64,000 bases of DNA from positions 1 through 64,000 of the forward strand of contig WHWC01000109.1 in NCBI GenBank assembly GCA_019426215.1. Direction: 5' to 3'. Shown here in pieces: positions 1 to 11,419 of this stretch. Source of the stretch: Buddleja alternifolia (lineage: Eukaryota; Streptophyta; Magnoliopsida; Lamiales; Scrophulariaceae). The position numbers and the translations under genes were made by a program. The notes below the pieces were generated by a model. It was not told the origin of the DNA. It saw only the letters and a list, made by a program, of their open reading frames with translations, and searched no databases. How positions within the stretch are numbered: position 1 is the first letter of the stretch; every line of letters begins with the position of its first letter.

Positions 1-927
1 TTTCGGATCGGTAGTACCATCATAAGGTGTTATGGAAAGACTCTTGAAGTCACGGGGTAGCTTTTCCTTCATAATGGACTCCGTGAATGGAATTCCCCTA
101 TCCAACTGGGTTTTCCCAGCTGCTACCTTCTTCTCTATCTCCTCCATTCTCTTAGCCATGAGTTCAAGCTGATTTGGCTTGTCCCGGGCTCTCTGCTTTG
201 CTTCCTGATTTCCCCAAAGAGATTGGGCAGACTCATAATTAATGGCTTCATCCTCCAATTCTCCAGCTTTGTCTGCCCAGCCCTACGGCTGGCGCTCCTA
301 CAGATCTATCTTTCCTATTGCATCAGGACGTTGCTGCCGCACCTGAGGCGACTGACCTAGTACCTTAGGCGAAGGTACCCACCCTTCTTGCTCCTCTGCT
401 TCTTCCAGGTTCATCCGGCGTATTTGGAGTCCCTCGGGAGCCCGATATTTCTTCTGGGGCTCGTTCTCGTCCTTGCCTTCCTCCTGCTCCAAGAAATCTC
501 GCCTTCCTGCTCTTTTTCCAGAATTTCCTTCAGGGGTAAAGTCATCATTACCCCCTACCTTCTCGTCTCCCGCCTTAGGCATCCCTTTTGGTGGTAGGGA
601 TGCCAGGTTGCCCTCCTTTTGTAAATCATGCATACTTGCCAGTTTAGATTGGAACGCAGCTGTGACAGCTTCGTTCACAATTTCTCTCAGCTTGCTCACG
701 ATTAGATTTACCATGACCACCTCGCCAGGTGATCCTTCTCCTCCTCCATTTTGTGCCCCTGGTGAGTTTTCGCTCGTGGGATCGCGCATTTCATCCTCCA
801 AACACCTAGCTAACAGGGCCGGCGTTTTTGGGGCTGCCCGATCTCCTTCCTCCGGGGACAACAACGCCTTCTTTCCAGCATTTCCTTCAATGTTCATCAT
901 TTCCCCTATACCTGGATCTGCCATCAC
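1..927 (-). pseudogene. gag: Ty3/Gypsy (Tat-like) gag, N-terminal part, two in-frame stops
   Basis: This is the capsid-precursor gene of a retrotransposon that runs leftward out of the window. Reading starts at 927 with MMADPGIGEMMN and stays in one frame to base 1. Two TAG codons interrupt it, at 300-298 and 285-283. After the stops come the phrase PFTESIMKEKLP, then FKSLSITPYDGTTDP, which is the entry to a Retrotrans_gag capsid domain (established family pattern P-F-x-LP-x-FK-x-YDG-DP). The first 200 residues are Gly/Glu/Pro-rich and low in complexity, as is common ahead of the capsid in Tat elements. It lies just downstream of its PBS and LTR (993-1584). Protease and polymerase would lie left of base 1. 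Two stops make this copy non-functional unless they are read through. Confidence 0.8.
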
Positions 928-992
928 AACTTGTTATACAGAAAAAACACGTAAAGAATATTAAGCTTACCTCACGTCTTTGACTCAGATTT

Positions 993-1009
993 CCCACAGA
1001 CGGCGCCAA
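993..1009 (-). other. Primer binding site of the Gypsy element
   Basis: On the minus strand the bases just inside the LTR read TGGCGCCGTCTGTGGG, one base after the LTR's terminal CA. A TGGCGCC start followed by a GTGGG-type tail is the usual form of Tat/Athila-type Gypsy primer sites in plants. It fixes the element's direction as leftward. Confidence 0.75.
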
Positions 1010-1010
1010 T

Positions 1011-1584
1011 TGATGTGTGTGGGTTTCACACCAACAATGTATTTATATTTTTACTTGGGATAATGCGAGTATATTTGTGAGATATAATAATAATATGATT
1101 GTGTAATGTAAACGACAAGAGTTTTAACGTGGTTCGGTCCAAAAATTAAACCTACGTCCACAGAGATTCAAAAGGTGTCTTTACTATGCTTGAGATGGGG
1201 TATATATACACGTTTTTGAGGGCGTGAGGTGAATTATAAAAGGTCAACTATACTAATTATACATATGGTAAGAGAATCAATCATCATCCTTCTAATTTTA
1301 TGATGTATCTAATCACGGATCAATCACCATTAATGTCTCTCGGCTGCCTAATCCCGCCAGATCTTCACTTAAGGTAAGTATTATCTTGATTGATGTTTGT
1401 CCCCAGCCTTGCCTTATATATATACGCGCTTTTCCGCAGGTCTAGTCTTCCAGGTCGTCCAGCTCTTCTAGCTCAGGTCGGGCGTCTGCTAGAATGGACC
1501 TGAATTCACCATCTTAACGGGGTTTGACCCATTAAGCCTTGGACTTCCTCAGCGTGGCCCAAGATCCGAATTCCACCTACATCA
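1011..1584 (-). repeat. LTR of the Ty3/Gypsy element (5' LTR on the minus strand)
   Basis: The repeat begins TGATGTGTGTGGG and ends CCTACATCA, so both TG...CA ends are present, inside 5-bp inverted ends TGATG/CATCA. A close homologue lies at 25780-26337 plus 40201-40223, which confirms both boundaries. Length is 574 bp. The partner LTR lies beyond the left edge of the window. It contains the phrase AACGTGGTTCGGTCC, shared with the second copy. Confidence 0.85.
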
Positions 1585-1607
1585 TCCCCCATAAAGACTC
1601 ACTAAGA

Positions 1608-1785
1608 CATATGGCGGATTTTTCTATGGTACACCGAGAGTCTTACTCCAATGTGTACCATTGTGTCTATCTCTTTCACACAATTGTGTGTGGAGTCCAC
1701 ACACAGTACACCTCAGTGTGTGAAAGAGATGGACACAAAGAGCGTTATTCCCGATCCACCGTAGAAAAATCCGACATATGGCCGA
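1608..1785. repeat. Long imperfect inverted repeat (hairpin)
   Basis: Two arms mirror each other. The outer left arm ATATGGCGGATTTTTCTATGG at 1610-1630 pairs with the outer right arm near 1760-1782 (CCGTAGAAAAATCCGACATAT). The inner left arm TGTCTATCTCTTTCACAC near 1663-1681 pairs with GTGTGAAAGAGATGGACA near 1717-1735. It sits directly beside the Gypsy LTR. No coding signal was found. It could be a small foldback element or a hairpin RNA source. Confidence 0.6.
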
Positions 1786-1984
1786 AACTTATCACCAGAG
1801 TCACATCAATTAAAATAATCGGAAATAAGCTCTGAGAGAACTACAGTTGAGTATCCAAGAAAAAAGAAAAAAAGAAAAAAAAGATAGTGCAAAGATGCAT
1901 GAAGAAATCTTAGAACAGACAATTCTGTATCCAAAAGGATCCGACAGAATAAGTTGCAAAACCGAAGAACGCGCCTACTTTCAA

Positions 1985-2995
1985 AGTATCAACATAACAT
2001 GTTAACACGTTCACTGATACTCATGGTTCAAAGTATCGGCCGATATCCGATGATATCGGCCGGTACGTAACCGGATCGGACCCCTCCGATCCGATAAAAT
2101 CCGGCGATATGAATTCTTAGCATTTCGGCTTGATATCGCCGATATTATCGGATATCGGCCGATAATATCGGCGATATGCGGTAATATCGAACCATATCGG
2201 ATCATATCGGCCGATTTTCCGATGAAAATGGACGATTTTCAATGTTGAATGACATGTTGCTGTTGCTGCGTTTTGGCCAGTTGAAGAAGACGAATGAATA
2301 GTGTTTGGTTTGGATGAGTTGTTTTCTTTGACTTTCTTTTCCCCTTTTTCTTGGCTGCTTTTCAGACATTACTTTCTTAACCCATTTTTCTTGGCTTTTT
2401 TCAGACATTAGGTAGGAATATTTGGCCTTTTTCAGATAATAGGTAGAATAGGTTTGCTTTAACAGGTTTGTTTGTGTCTTTATTTGTATTATTGTTCATC
2501 ACAGTTTCTTTTTCAGAGAATATAATCAGCTTTATATCTGTTATTGTATTATTGTTCACGGGAGAAATGTAAATGTTGTTTTGAAAAAAGTATATAAGCA
2601 TGTACATCTTCTCTACTCATTTCAATCTTTATTCAAATAAAATTCAATGGTGAAAAGATAATTCTGAAGAAATAGATATTGATAGCAAGAATTTGGAAGG
2701 ATCATGTCATTGGCATCATGCACTTTTTTCTATTCATATGTAAAACTTTATAACAAACTAAGTGCATTCATGTCTTATTTCTATGAATTAATTTCTTGAG
2801 CGACTGAAATGATATATGTAGCTTTATTGATGGTTGATGTAATAAATACTTTTAATATATATTAAAAACTAGTAATTTGTGTTATTTACATTTTTCTTTA
2901 ATTTTACTAATTTTTTTTAGAATTTTTGGAGTATTTTATAATACTTTTATATCGTATCGCCCGATAATATCCATACTGATACTATTACAGTTTTG
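1985..2995. repeat. GATATC/GGCC-rich dispersed repeat, copy 1
   Basis: Positions 2030-2220 are dense in overlapping palindromic words such as GATATCGGCC and CGATATTATCGG. The far end (2950-2985) returns to TATCGTATCGCCCGATAATATCC. A shorter, diverged relative with the same beginning (TTCAAAGT, then GGCCGATATC) and a similar end lies at 47290-47835. That makes this a dispersed element rather than a local quirk. I do not recognise the superfamily, and no coding region is visible inside. Confidence 0.55.
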
Positions 2996-5358
2996 AATTG
3001 AAAATTTTCGATTTTGAAGTGGCCCATTTGTTTTTATAAACATGTGAACACACGGTTGGTCCACGCCTAAATTGTGGAATGTGGAGCCATCACTATTTAC
3101 CAATACGGAAATGAGTTTTTTCTTGTAAAAAGAAACAATAAAGTAAAATCAATTTCCCTACACACATCTCCATATCTTGACTTTAAGATGTCGGCAATTC
3201 GCGAACACCGCTGCAACACGCCAAGTTGGTGCCAACTTTGTCAATCAATTTCTTTCCACGGACAATTTCAAATATGTTGAAAATCTTGTTTGAATGAATT
3301 ATTTTTTAGCATGATTTATTAGAGATTTAAGTTGATTATATGTATCAAAGGTGGAATATTTTTGACTTTTATTAATCTATATTTCAGGTAGATAAATTTA
3401 GAGTGTTTAATTATTCAAATTCGATTTCGGGTAAATAAGAAATTAATTATCAAAGTACGTCACTTAAAACGTGGGTTGTAATTGGAATCAATAGATCGAT
3501 ATAAACATGCACAATTAAGTGATCACAATTATACTTTAGTCCGGGGACTAAAGTGTTCGAATCAAAAAATTGAGAAACAAAAATATATAGAAATAATTGC
3601 AAACTTTAAATAAAATGTGAAATATATTTAATTAAATGCATCTCTTACATTAATAGTGTAGTGAGAATGTCTTGAATTGGACTACTATTTTGATGGGCTC
3701 ACCCTTTCCGTTTGGGCCCTTTTGGAATTGAATTGGGGGCGTGACGATATATAGTTATATAAATAAGTAGCTTAATATAGACAAGTGATCTCTATTAAGA
3801 TCTATGGCTATTATTAATTGAAATTGATAAAGAAGAAGGAATTTAATCTTGGCTATTATTAATTGAAATTGATAAAGAAGAAGGAATTTAATCTTGGGTA
3901 ATGATATTGCACTCTATAAATTACTATAGGAGCTCCAACTTTGATTTTTACATTTAAATATGACAAGATTATCCTTGAATTTTAAGAATACCCCTATGCA
4001 ATCAAAATAAAAGTATTATCATGTAATAGGTTTTTTTCACTACTTTAAATCAAAGTTAATTAATAAAAATACTATTTACCATAAATGAAACAAGTAACTA
4101 AAATGTAGAGCAGCATCGACAAAATAAAGTAATGATAGGTAAAATCCACGAATTACAATTATTATATGAACCAAAAGAAAAATAATAAATATCAACTTCA
4201 ATTAATTCACTCTACTTTTTCATATATTAAAATTTAGCAATCAATTTTATATTTTTGTTCAAGCAATAAGTTTAGCTTCTTCAGACAATATGCATAAAAA
4301 TAACATAAATCATGATCTCTATCAAACTAAACATTACAATTTTAAAAGTAGTTAGCGACATTTCATACAATATGAATTTGAATCCACAAAAGATTAAAAA
4401 AACATAATTTTTTTTCTTCTTTAATCGTCTTGGTGAACCATTTTATAATTATAAGTATATATTTTATGCTTTTCAAGATTAAAAAAGTATCATTTTGCAG
4501 TATTATTTTATTCATAAATATAATATTTTTACATTATTATGTAGATGAAGTAAAGAAATTTTATATTTTTGGTCAAGCATAAGAGGAATTTATTAGTATG
4601 ACGGTTTAAATGGTGCCAAAAAAATTAAGTACAAAGGTTGGCTTTCATGTAGAAGTGGGTATTCTTGTCATTTTCTTAGAGAAAATAATATAAATGGATC
4701 TTTAACAGTAATTTTTGAAACTCCAATATCAGTCCCTTTAATCTTGACTATCAATTAATCATATTAGATCCAACGTTGTCATATATGGCAAAATGGACAT
4801 ATCAAGGCAACACAATTATAATCACAAGCAAGAGAAGCGCGTAAGGGGTTAAATTACTAGTAAAAAAAAAATTCCTGAGGAGTTTTAATGATACTTTGTA
4901 TTTCACGGGGAGATCTTAAAAATTATGTATATCACGGGTAGTACCAAGTATTTATTCTAAATAAGTTATGACTACTAAAAAAACATTAGGGTAAAATAAA
5001 CAATGATCACCGTTCTCATTAAATGAATTATATATTTTTTTTGAAAGACTATCGACCAGCTTAGTTCTACAATTAGTCACAGTAATTATATCTAATTTAG
5101 TAACTTAAATATTTAGAAGGTAACAAACTAATATTCCATTCATATGAACATACTCTTTCATATTCAAATAAGTTTATTTAATTATTCTCAAAAATGACTT
5201 TGAGTAATTAAATACTTAAAAATATCGATCAGTAACCAAAAACAAAACGCATAAAGTAGTTGGTAAAATACATTTCACTATGTTATTAGTGTAAATCTCA
5301 AAACAAACAATTTACTCGTTAATTATAACTTATCATTATTATTACTTTGAGTGAGTCA
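2996..5358. other. Gene-free AT-rich stretch
   Basis: I see no supportable gene, RNA or complete element here apart from the short tandem duplication at 3806-3895. The one mid-sized reading frame (3074-3280, plus) resembles no family I know and has no supporting context. Stretches near 3930-4680 and 4860-4960 look like decayed repeat DNA. Confidence 0.6.
3806..3895. repeat. 45-bp perfect tandem duplication
   Basis: The unit starting GGCTATTATTAATTGAAATT occurs twice head to tail (3806-3850 and 3851-3895) with no visible difference. This indicates a recent local duplication in non-coding DNA. Confidence 0.9.
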
Positions 5359-5751
5359 ATTGCATGCGGGGACGGAGTCGGGGGCTGGAGGGTGCGCTCG
5401 GCCCCCCGCCTCAATTTTGAAAAATAATTTTTTTTACTTTATAAAAATTTTTATATTTGAATTTGCCCCCCCCCTCCCTAAAAAATTGAAAATATCACGT
5501 TTTTCCCCTTTTTTTTGAATTCGCCCCCTCAAAATTCAAAATCTTGACTATAACGAAAGAGATATAAGAGTATAAAGTATGTAAAAAGTTGTAATTGAAC
5601 CTAGTTTCTTATTAAATTTCCCCCCATACCGTATCGCGAGGAGCAAGCCCCTCGCACCCCCTTAATCCTTTGTCTATCTAAAAAAAAATATAACTACATC
5701 ACAAAAATTTCGCCCCCTCAAGAAAATTCCTGCTCGGTCCCTGATTGCATG
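5359..5751. mobile_element. Small non-autonomous hAT-like element with 8-bp TSD
   Basis: ATTGCATG occurs at 5359-5366 and again at 5744-5751. The 377 bp between them begin CGGGGACGGAGTCGG and end CCTGCTCGGTCCCTG, whose reverse complement is CAGGGACCGAGCAGG. Imperfect terminal inverted repeats of the CAGGGACGGA type with an 8-bp target duplication are the hAT hallmark. The inside is C-rich and T-rich and has no reading frame of note, so it would depend on a transposase supplied elsewhere. Confidence 0.8.
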
Positions 5752-6276
5752 TATTAGAAAACGTTGATAATAGAGTGACCACAGCAATGTTACAAGCGCA
5801 ACACAATTCAAACTAAAAAGCTGCCAAACTTGTTTCATCAGCCACCGCCGAAAAATAAGATGTATTTAATAAGAAATTCTTGTGGTTTCATTGTGTTGTA
5901 ACTTGTAAGAGCTGAAATGTTTGACAAAGGAGGTGTAGGCTACTTTTCATCTACTCTGATTAAGATGAAAAGTAGGTCTCATTCTCTTAAAATTTTCAAC
6001 TTTTCGTACATTTTGTAACTTTGCGAATAATTGCGCATTTGCCCCGATGAAAAACTAATAACACAATTAAGCCCATAAATAATTTCTTTATCTCACATTA
6101 TTCAACTCAAAGTAACAATTTGTACCTTTCATAAGTACTCGAATCCAATTTTCCTACATTCAAATTCGGATAAAAGCATTCACTCTTACCTATAAGGCTC
6201 GTTTAGTTGGATGGTTTAGGATAGTTGTTATATATATATATATGTTATATACAACCTTTTATATATTATCGATTTT
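5752..6276. other. Gene-free stretch
   Basis: No gene is visible. It ends in a short TA microsatellite (6229-6244) where the truncated Sirevirus-like fragment begins. Confidence 0.5.
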
Positions 6277-6669
6277 TCACTCCCGTACTTTTGACAAGAA
6301 ATCATTTTGCTTAGGACCTTTTCCTTTCTTTGCATACTTTAAAAACTTTCGGAATCTATTTAGAAGCGCTAATTCCTCATCCTCACTTATATCTGTCACT
6401 TTTCCTTTGTTACCCGATTTAACCTTGAATGATGCTATAAGCGCTCCAGACTCTATCACTGGACTGCTCACTACATCACTTGCTGAATTCAACTCGAACT
6501 CAAACCCTTTGAGCTCAGAAAAGTCATCTTCTGGAGTTAGGAGATTCAGCATATTTGATTCTCTCATCGCAGTTGTTTTCATCAAAAATTTACTAGGAAG
6601 ACTTCTGAAAATCTTGACCACCATTTCCTTGTTTTGTAAGTCCATTCCCAAAGATGTTAGTCCTGTAAC
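6277..6669 (-). pseudogene. gag: Sirevirus-like gag, middle part (copy 2)
   Basis: The translation contains the gag phrases NKEMVVKIFRSLPSKFLMK and TPEDDFSELKGFEFEL, matching the same place in the full-length element near 37880-38060. The frame is the direct continuation of 14513-13993 once the inserted copia is removed. Similarity fades after KYAKKGKGPKQ and a stop follows at 6277. The zinc knuckle and everything downstream are lost, so this is a truncated structural-protein fragment. Confidence 0.85.
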
Positions 6670-8387
6670 TGTTAGGATTATGCCCTCAGATGCCATAGAG
6701 GATAGAATGATAGGGCATCTATTTTGTAATTAACTTATTTCGATATTATTTTAAAGGCGTTATTTAGTTTTTCACTTAAATTTTATCTGCATCTATAAGT
6801 AGTTTAAAACGTTTTGTCCAAGTTTTCAATGCGATCCCTCTACTTCCTATGGAATAGGAAGAGTGGCACTAGAGAGATCGATCTTGATTACTAAAAACAA
6901 GTTCGCAAGTAAAGTGAAGTCTTTAATGGACAAATAAAGATTTAGAATACTTGTACAATCTTATCTTTGACATGGGAGTGTCTGTCTGGTACCATGGGAT
7001 GGTAGGAGATTAAGATGGTAGGCATATCAGTGAATTGATATGCTCGAACACAACTCTTATTGGTTCTGTCAAATGGGTTTTGACTCTATGACTGTCAATG
7101 ACAGAACTGTTTTGTGACGTCAAGTATTTCATTAGAGTAGTTAGATCCAATTCACCCGTTGATGGGGTCGACCTCGAAATGGGACTTGATGGGCAAATGG
7201 TAGTTTAAGCTAATATCTAAATGTTATTTTTTCTCTCAGAAGTGAGTGAGAAAGTACCGTATGTGATAATAGATGAATAAAGATCAAAGTCTTTAGCCAA
7301 AGCAAAAAGAGACGATTGTGCTAGGCACTAAATCGATCTCAATGATCTCCTATTATTATAATTAATACATGTGGTCAAGTCCAGTGAGTTTGACATAACC
7401 ATGACTCTCATATGACTGGGGTACACGAACAAAGGGTTTATGCTTGCACGGTATTTACAATTGGAAGGTTATAGAATGATCATATCATTCATTTTCGTTT
7501 AGGTTACGAAGTGGGCCACGTGACTGGCTAGGTGTTACCCACTTTCTTTGGTTTCCTCTCATTGCCAGATGAAACGAAACTAAAGAGTCGCGCTAAAGGA
7601 TTGATAAATAAAAATGAAAAAAAGGAGTTTCTATTTTTCTTCTAGGAGTTTTAATTTATTGGATAAATCAAATAATCAATTATTCATTAGATGAAATAAT
7701 TAATTATAAGGGTAAGATTAATTATTAATTAATTTCCTATGGAATTATATTAATGAATTAATTTATCTAATTAATTTGGTTATTTAATTAATTAATTTAT
7801 TTATTGGATATAATAACTTATTAATTGAATAAGAAATTAATTAAAACAAGAGGAATCCTGAGGCTTAAACAAGCATCCAAATGGACGCCTAATAAGGCCT
7901 CATTGGGCGTCCAAGAGGAGCTCAATTTTAGGGCTCTTTTGTTTTGACTTGTTCAATAAGTCATGAGTTATATAAGGACTCTTTGACTTAGAGCAAATAT
8001 ACAAATTTCATAACTCTCCTAAAAAAAAAAGAAGAAAAATATTCCTCCCATCTCTAATACCCTAGCTGTCGCCCCTTTAGAGAATCAAGTGGGATTTTTT
8101 TGTTTGTCGATCTGTGTGTGACAATTTATAGACGACGTATTTTTGTTGTTCGAATCAAGTTCAAGATTTGAAGATTAAACAAAGCATTGAAGATCTAAAA
8201 GCTTCAAGTGTTCGACTTTTGGAGGAAGAAGAGAATTCTCCAACACTTCGTTCTAACGGGTAAACAATTACTTGTTAATTGTATTGATCAATTTGAATAT
8301 GCGATCATTGAATCAATCTTTGGGTTTTAAAATAAAATTTTTGAAATCCTTCTGCTACGTTTATGCTATTTTTTGCGAAACCCAACA
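6670..8387 (+). repeat. 5' LTR of Copia-A
   Basis: It begins TGTTAGGATTATGCCC, ends GAAACCCAACA and is 1718 bp long. Four relatives in the window (13239-13992, 22770-24468, 44905-46647, 49555-51330) share internal blocks such as TACGAAGTGGGCCACGTGACTGG. Small frames inside it are not conserved among copies. Confidence 0.92.
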
Positions 8388-8388
8388 G

Positions 8389-8400
8389 TGGTATCAGAGC
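8389..8400 (+). other. tRNA-iMet primer binding site of Copia-A
   Basis: TGGTATCAGAGC begins one base after the LTR's terminal CA. This is complementary to the 3' end of plant initiator methionine tRNA, the standard primer of Ty1/copia reverse transcription. Confidence 0.92.
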
Positions 8401-9799
8401 CAATCTCTGATTCGCATATTTAATTGTGTTTATATGATTTATGATATGTATAATATGTGTTTTTGAAGCATTCGATTATGTGTTAATTAAATCTGCGTTT
8501 TTATAGTTTTAAGCATGATTTTGATTTTTTATATTTATTGTAAATCGGGGTATATTTATGATTATGCAAAAAATCAAAAAACGAGGAAAAACAGCTCTCG
8601 AAGAGCCCCGAGCAGACTGCGCGCATTACGTGCAGCTCGGCACACGGCCAGGCCGTGTGGCTTGGCCACTCGCACATGGCCCGACCCGCTGATTTTGGTC
8701 CGGGATCCGGGTCGGTAAATGGGCTATGTATTTGGTCAAAATTGGAATTTGGGTTTGTGTAAATTTAATTATTCTGGTAGGCCAAAAGAATGATGACCCG
8801 GTATAATTTAATTAAGCCCAACGAGAATCTTTAATGAATTTCAATTTATTAATTAAATTGGGCTTAATTTAATTAAATCCAAATGGGCCATTGGATAGGT
8901 GATTTTGATCTTAATTAAAAATTGCCCAATAGAAATTAATAGTGTGTGCATGTTTTTCCTAATTAATTAATTTGTGCACAATTGAATTAAATCCAAGTAG
9001 AGCAAAAGGATGGTAACTTGGGTTTGATGAAATCAAGCCCAATAAGATTAATTGGAATAAAAATTTTTAATTGGAATAAATTAATTAATTTTCTTGGAGA
9101 TTAATAATCAATTTATAGATTAAATATTATTAATTTTTTCTCGACTTGGAAATTACTTGAATATTTGAATTAAGAATATAAATTATTTTTCTTGGATGAT
9201 TAATAATTAATTCTTTAATCAAATAAAAGTTTTTCCATTTAATAGTTTCTTTAAATCATAATAAAATAGAATTTCATATTTTATGTATTTATTTGGTTGG
9301 GCTAATATTATTTTAATTAAAGGTAGATATACATAATTTTGAATTTTGTATATCTAAGTCACCTAGTAGGACTAGAAGGATTTTAATTGAAATAAATACT
9401 ATATAAAAGTTGAGAATTTATTAAAGGACTATTTAGTTGGACTAAAATTTTAAATATCAACATAAGTGTTTTAATATTGCGAGCATGTATTAAATGTTGC
9501 GAGCATGTATTAATTGATGCGAGCATGTCTTATGTGATAGAAACACCGATCATAAACTTAGGTTATGTTCAATTCACTTTTCTTTCAACGGATTGTTGTA
9601 GAAAAATAGTTTAGAATTATTTAAACCCTTAAAGTTTAGTTTTTCCGCTTTACCTTACATGTGATGGCCTATTGGCTCGGGCTCTCTAGAAAAGTCCATG
9701 ATCGAGTGTATATGAATTTATTTATTTAATTCCATGATAATATTGATAGGCATATTTATTAGTAGTACAATTTATGCATACACTACTACAAAAATGGTC

Positions 9800-10137
9800 T
9801 ATTACAGCGCACCTATTACAGCGATTTTTTGAAAACCGCTGAACGGAGGGACCTTTTACAGCGGTTCATAGGTGAACCGCTGTAATAGGGTTGACCGCGG
9901 GAGCTATTACAGCGGTTCTTCTCAAAACCGCTGTAATAGGTCGGGTGCTATTACAGCGGTTCTGAAAAGAACCGCTGTAATAGCCTATTATAGCGGTTCT
10001 TCTCAGAACCGCTATAATAGCTCCCGACGTATTACAGCGGTTCTGAGAAGAACCGCTGTAATAGGTATATTTTCAAAGAAAAAAAATTTAAAAAAAAACG
10101 GCCTATTACAGCGGTTCACATAAGAACCGCTGGAAAT
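9800..10137. repeat. Left subterminal palindrome array of CACTA element 1
   Basis: There are about five to six units of the form CCTATTACAGCGGTT, short spacer, AACCGCTGTAATAGG. Each is a near-perfect hairpin. In En/Spm such subterminal repeats are where the element-encoded protein binds, so these are the likely binding sites (inference by family). Confidence 0.8.
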
Positions 10138-10369
10138 AGGTCCCGACGAAAAAATTTGAAACTCTTTTATATTCCCGCTTCTCTCTCTCACTCTCAAAAT
10201 TTAAAACCCATTTCAGCCTCTCTCTCTCTCTACTCTCGGTCTCTCTTTCTCTCGATCCACCCCCAAAAGCTCAGCACCACCGCCGTCGGCACCACCACCA
10301 CATACCGGCACCGCCGGCACCACCACCATGACCGTGAGCTTCTTCTCTTTCTCTTTCTCTCTCTCTCTA

Positions 10370-11060
10370 TATATATGTATATTTGTATATGTGTGGGTGT
10401 ATGTATATTTGTTTATGTGTGGGTGTATTTATATTTGTGTATATGTGGGTGTATGTATATTTGTGTATGTGTGGGTGTATTTATATTTGTGTATATGTGG
10501 GTGTATGTATATTTGTGTATGTGCAGATGTATGTATATTTGTGTATATGTGGGTGTATGTATATTTGTGTATATGTGGTTGTATGTGGTTGTATGTATAT
10601 TTGTGTATATGTGATTGTATGTATATTTGTGTATATGTGGCTGTATGTATATTTGTGTATATGTGGTTGTATGTATATTTGTGTATATGTGGGTGTATGT
10701 ATATTTTTGTATGTGTGGGTGTATTTATATTTGTGTATATGTGGGTGTATGTATATTTGTGTATATGTGGTTGTATGTATATTTGTGTATATGTGGGTGT
10801 ATGTATATTTGTGTATGTGTGGGTGTATTTATATTTGTGTATATGTGGGTGTATATATATTTGTGTATGTGTGGGTGTACGTATATTCGTGTATGTGTGG
10901 ATGGGTGTATGTATATTTGTGTATATATTGATGGGTGTATGTATATTTGTGTATATGTGGGTGTATGTATATTTGTGTATATGTGGTTGTATGTATATTT
11001 GTGTATGTGTAGATGGGTGTATGTATATTTGTGTATGTGTAGATGGGTGTATGTATAAAT
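10370..11060. repeat. 26-bp minisatellite inside CACTA element 1
   Basis: The unit is close to ATATGTGGGTGTATGTATATTTGTGT and is repeated more than 20 times with G/T and A/G variants. The period is not a multiple of three and the unit has no stop in any of several frames, so long open frames appear on both strands. They are artefacts of the repeat. The complementary array occurs in CACTA element 2 (21730-22240) and a shorter form at 63245-63410. Confidence 0.9.
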
Positions 11061-11085
11061 TTGTGTGTTTACGAAAATATTTTTC

Positions 11086-11393
11086 GTTTATAATTTTACC
11101 GTGTCGGAATGACACGAAATTCGCACGGTCATAGCAAAACGGCATTCTGAACAAAATTCAAACCTTATTTTGCGATCTCGTGATTTTAGCCATCCGAGAT
11201 CGTTTAAGGCCTCAAATACGCGTTTTATTACAAAAATACGTATTTTTGTAATAAAACGCGTATTTGAGGCCTTAAACGATCTCGGATGGCTAAAATCAAG
11301 AGATCGCAAGAAAATTTCTTGCGTTTTGTTCAGAATGTTGTTTCGCTATGACTGTGTGAATTCCGTGTCATTCCGACATGGTAAAATTATAAA
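11086..11393. repeat. 308-bp near-perfect palindrome in CACTA element 1
   Basis: The centre is the TACGTA at 11237-11242. The inner 60-70 bp of each arm match almost perfectly (left arm includes GCCATCCGAGATCGTTTAAGG). The outer parts stay alignable to GTTTATAATTTTACC at 11086 and its complement ending at 11393. Transcription through it would give a long fold-back RNA. CACTA element 2 carries only one arm's outer end (near 21694-21735), so the palindrome arose by inverted duplication in this copy or its immediate lineage. Confidence 0.9.
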
Positions 11394-11419
11394 CAAAAAA
11401 ATAAAAATTTTAAAAAAAT

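Noticed and set aside
473..964. 163-codon plus-strand frame
   Set aside because: It is the antisense shadow of the Gypsy gag.
6242..6733. 163-codon plus-strand frame
   Set aside because: Antisense shadow of the Sirevirus gag fragment.
8515..8718. 67-codon frame in the Copia-A leader
   Set aside because: Not conserved in the leaders of Copia-C and Copia-D; its Arg/Ala-rich half comes from a GC-rich structured block.
10328..11134. Overlapping open frames of up to 268 codons on both strands (Cys/Val/Tyr-rich)
   Set aside because: They are produced by the 26-bp minisatellite, whose period cycles through all three frames without stops. The same happens at 21625-22305.
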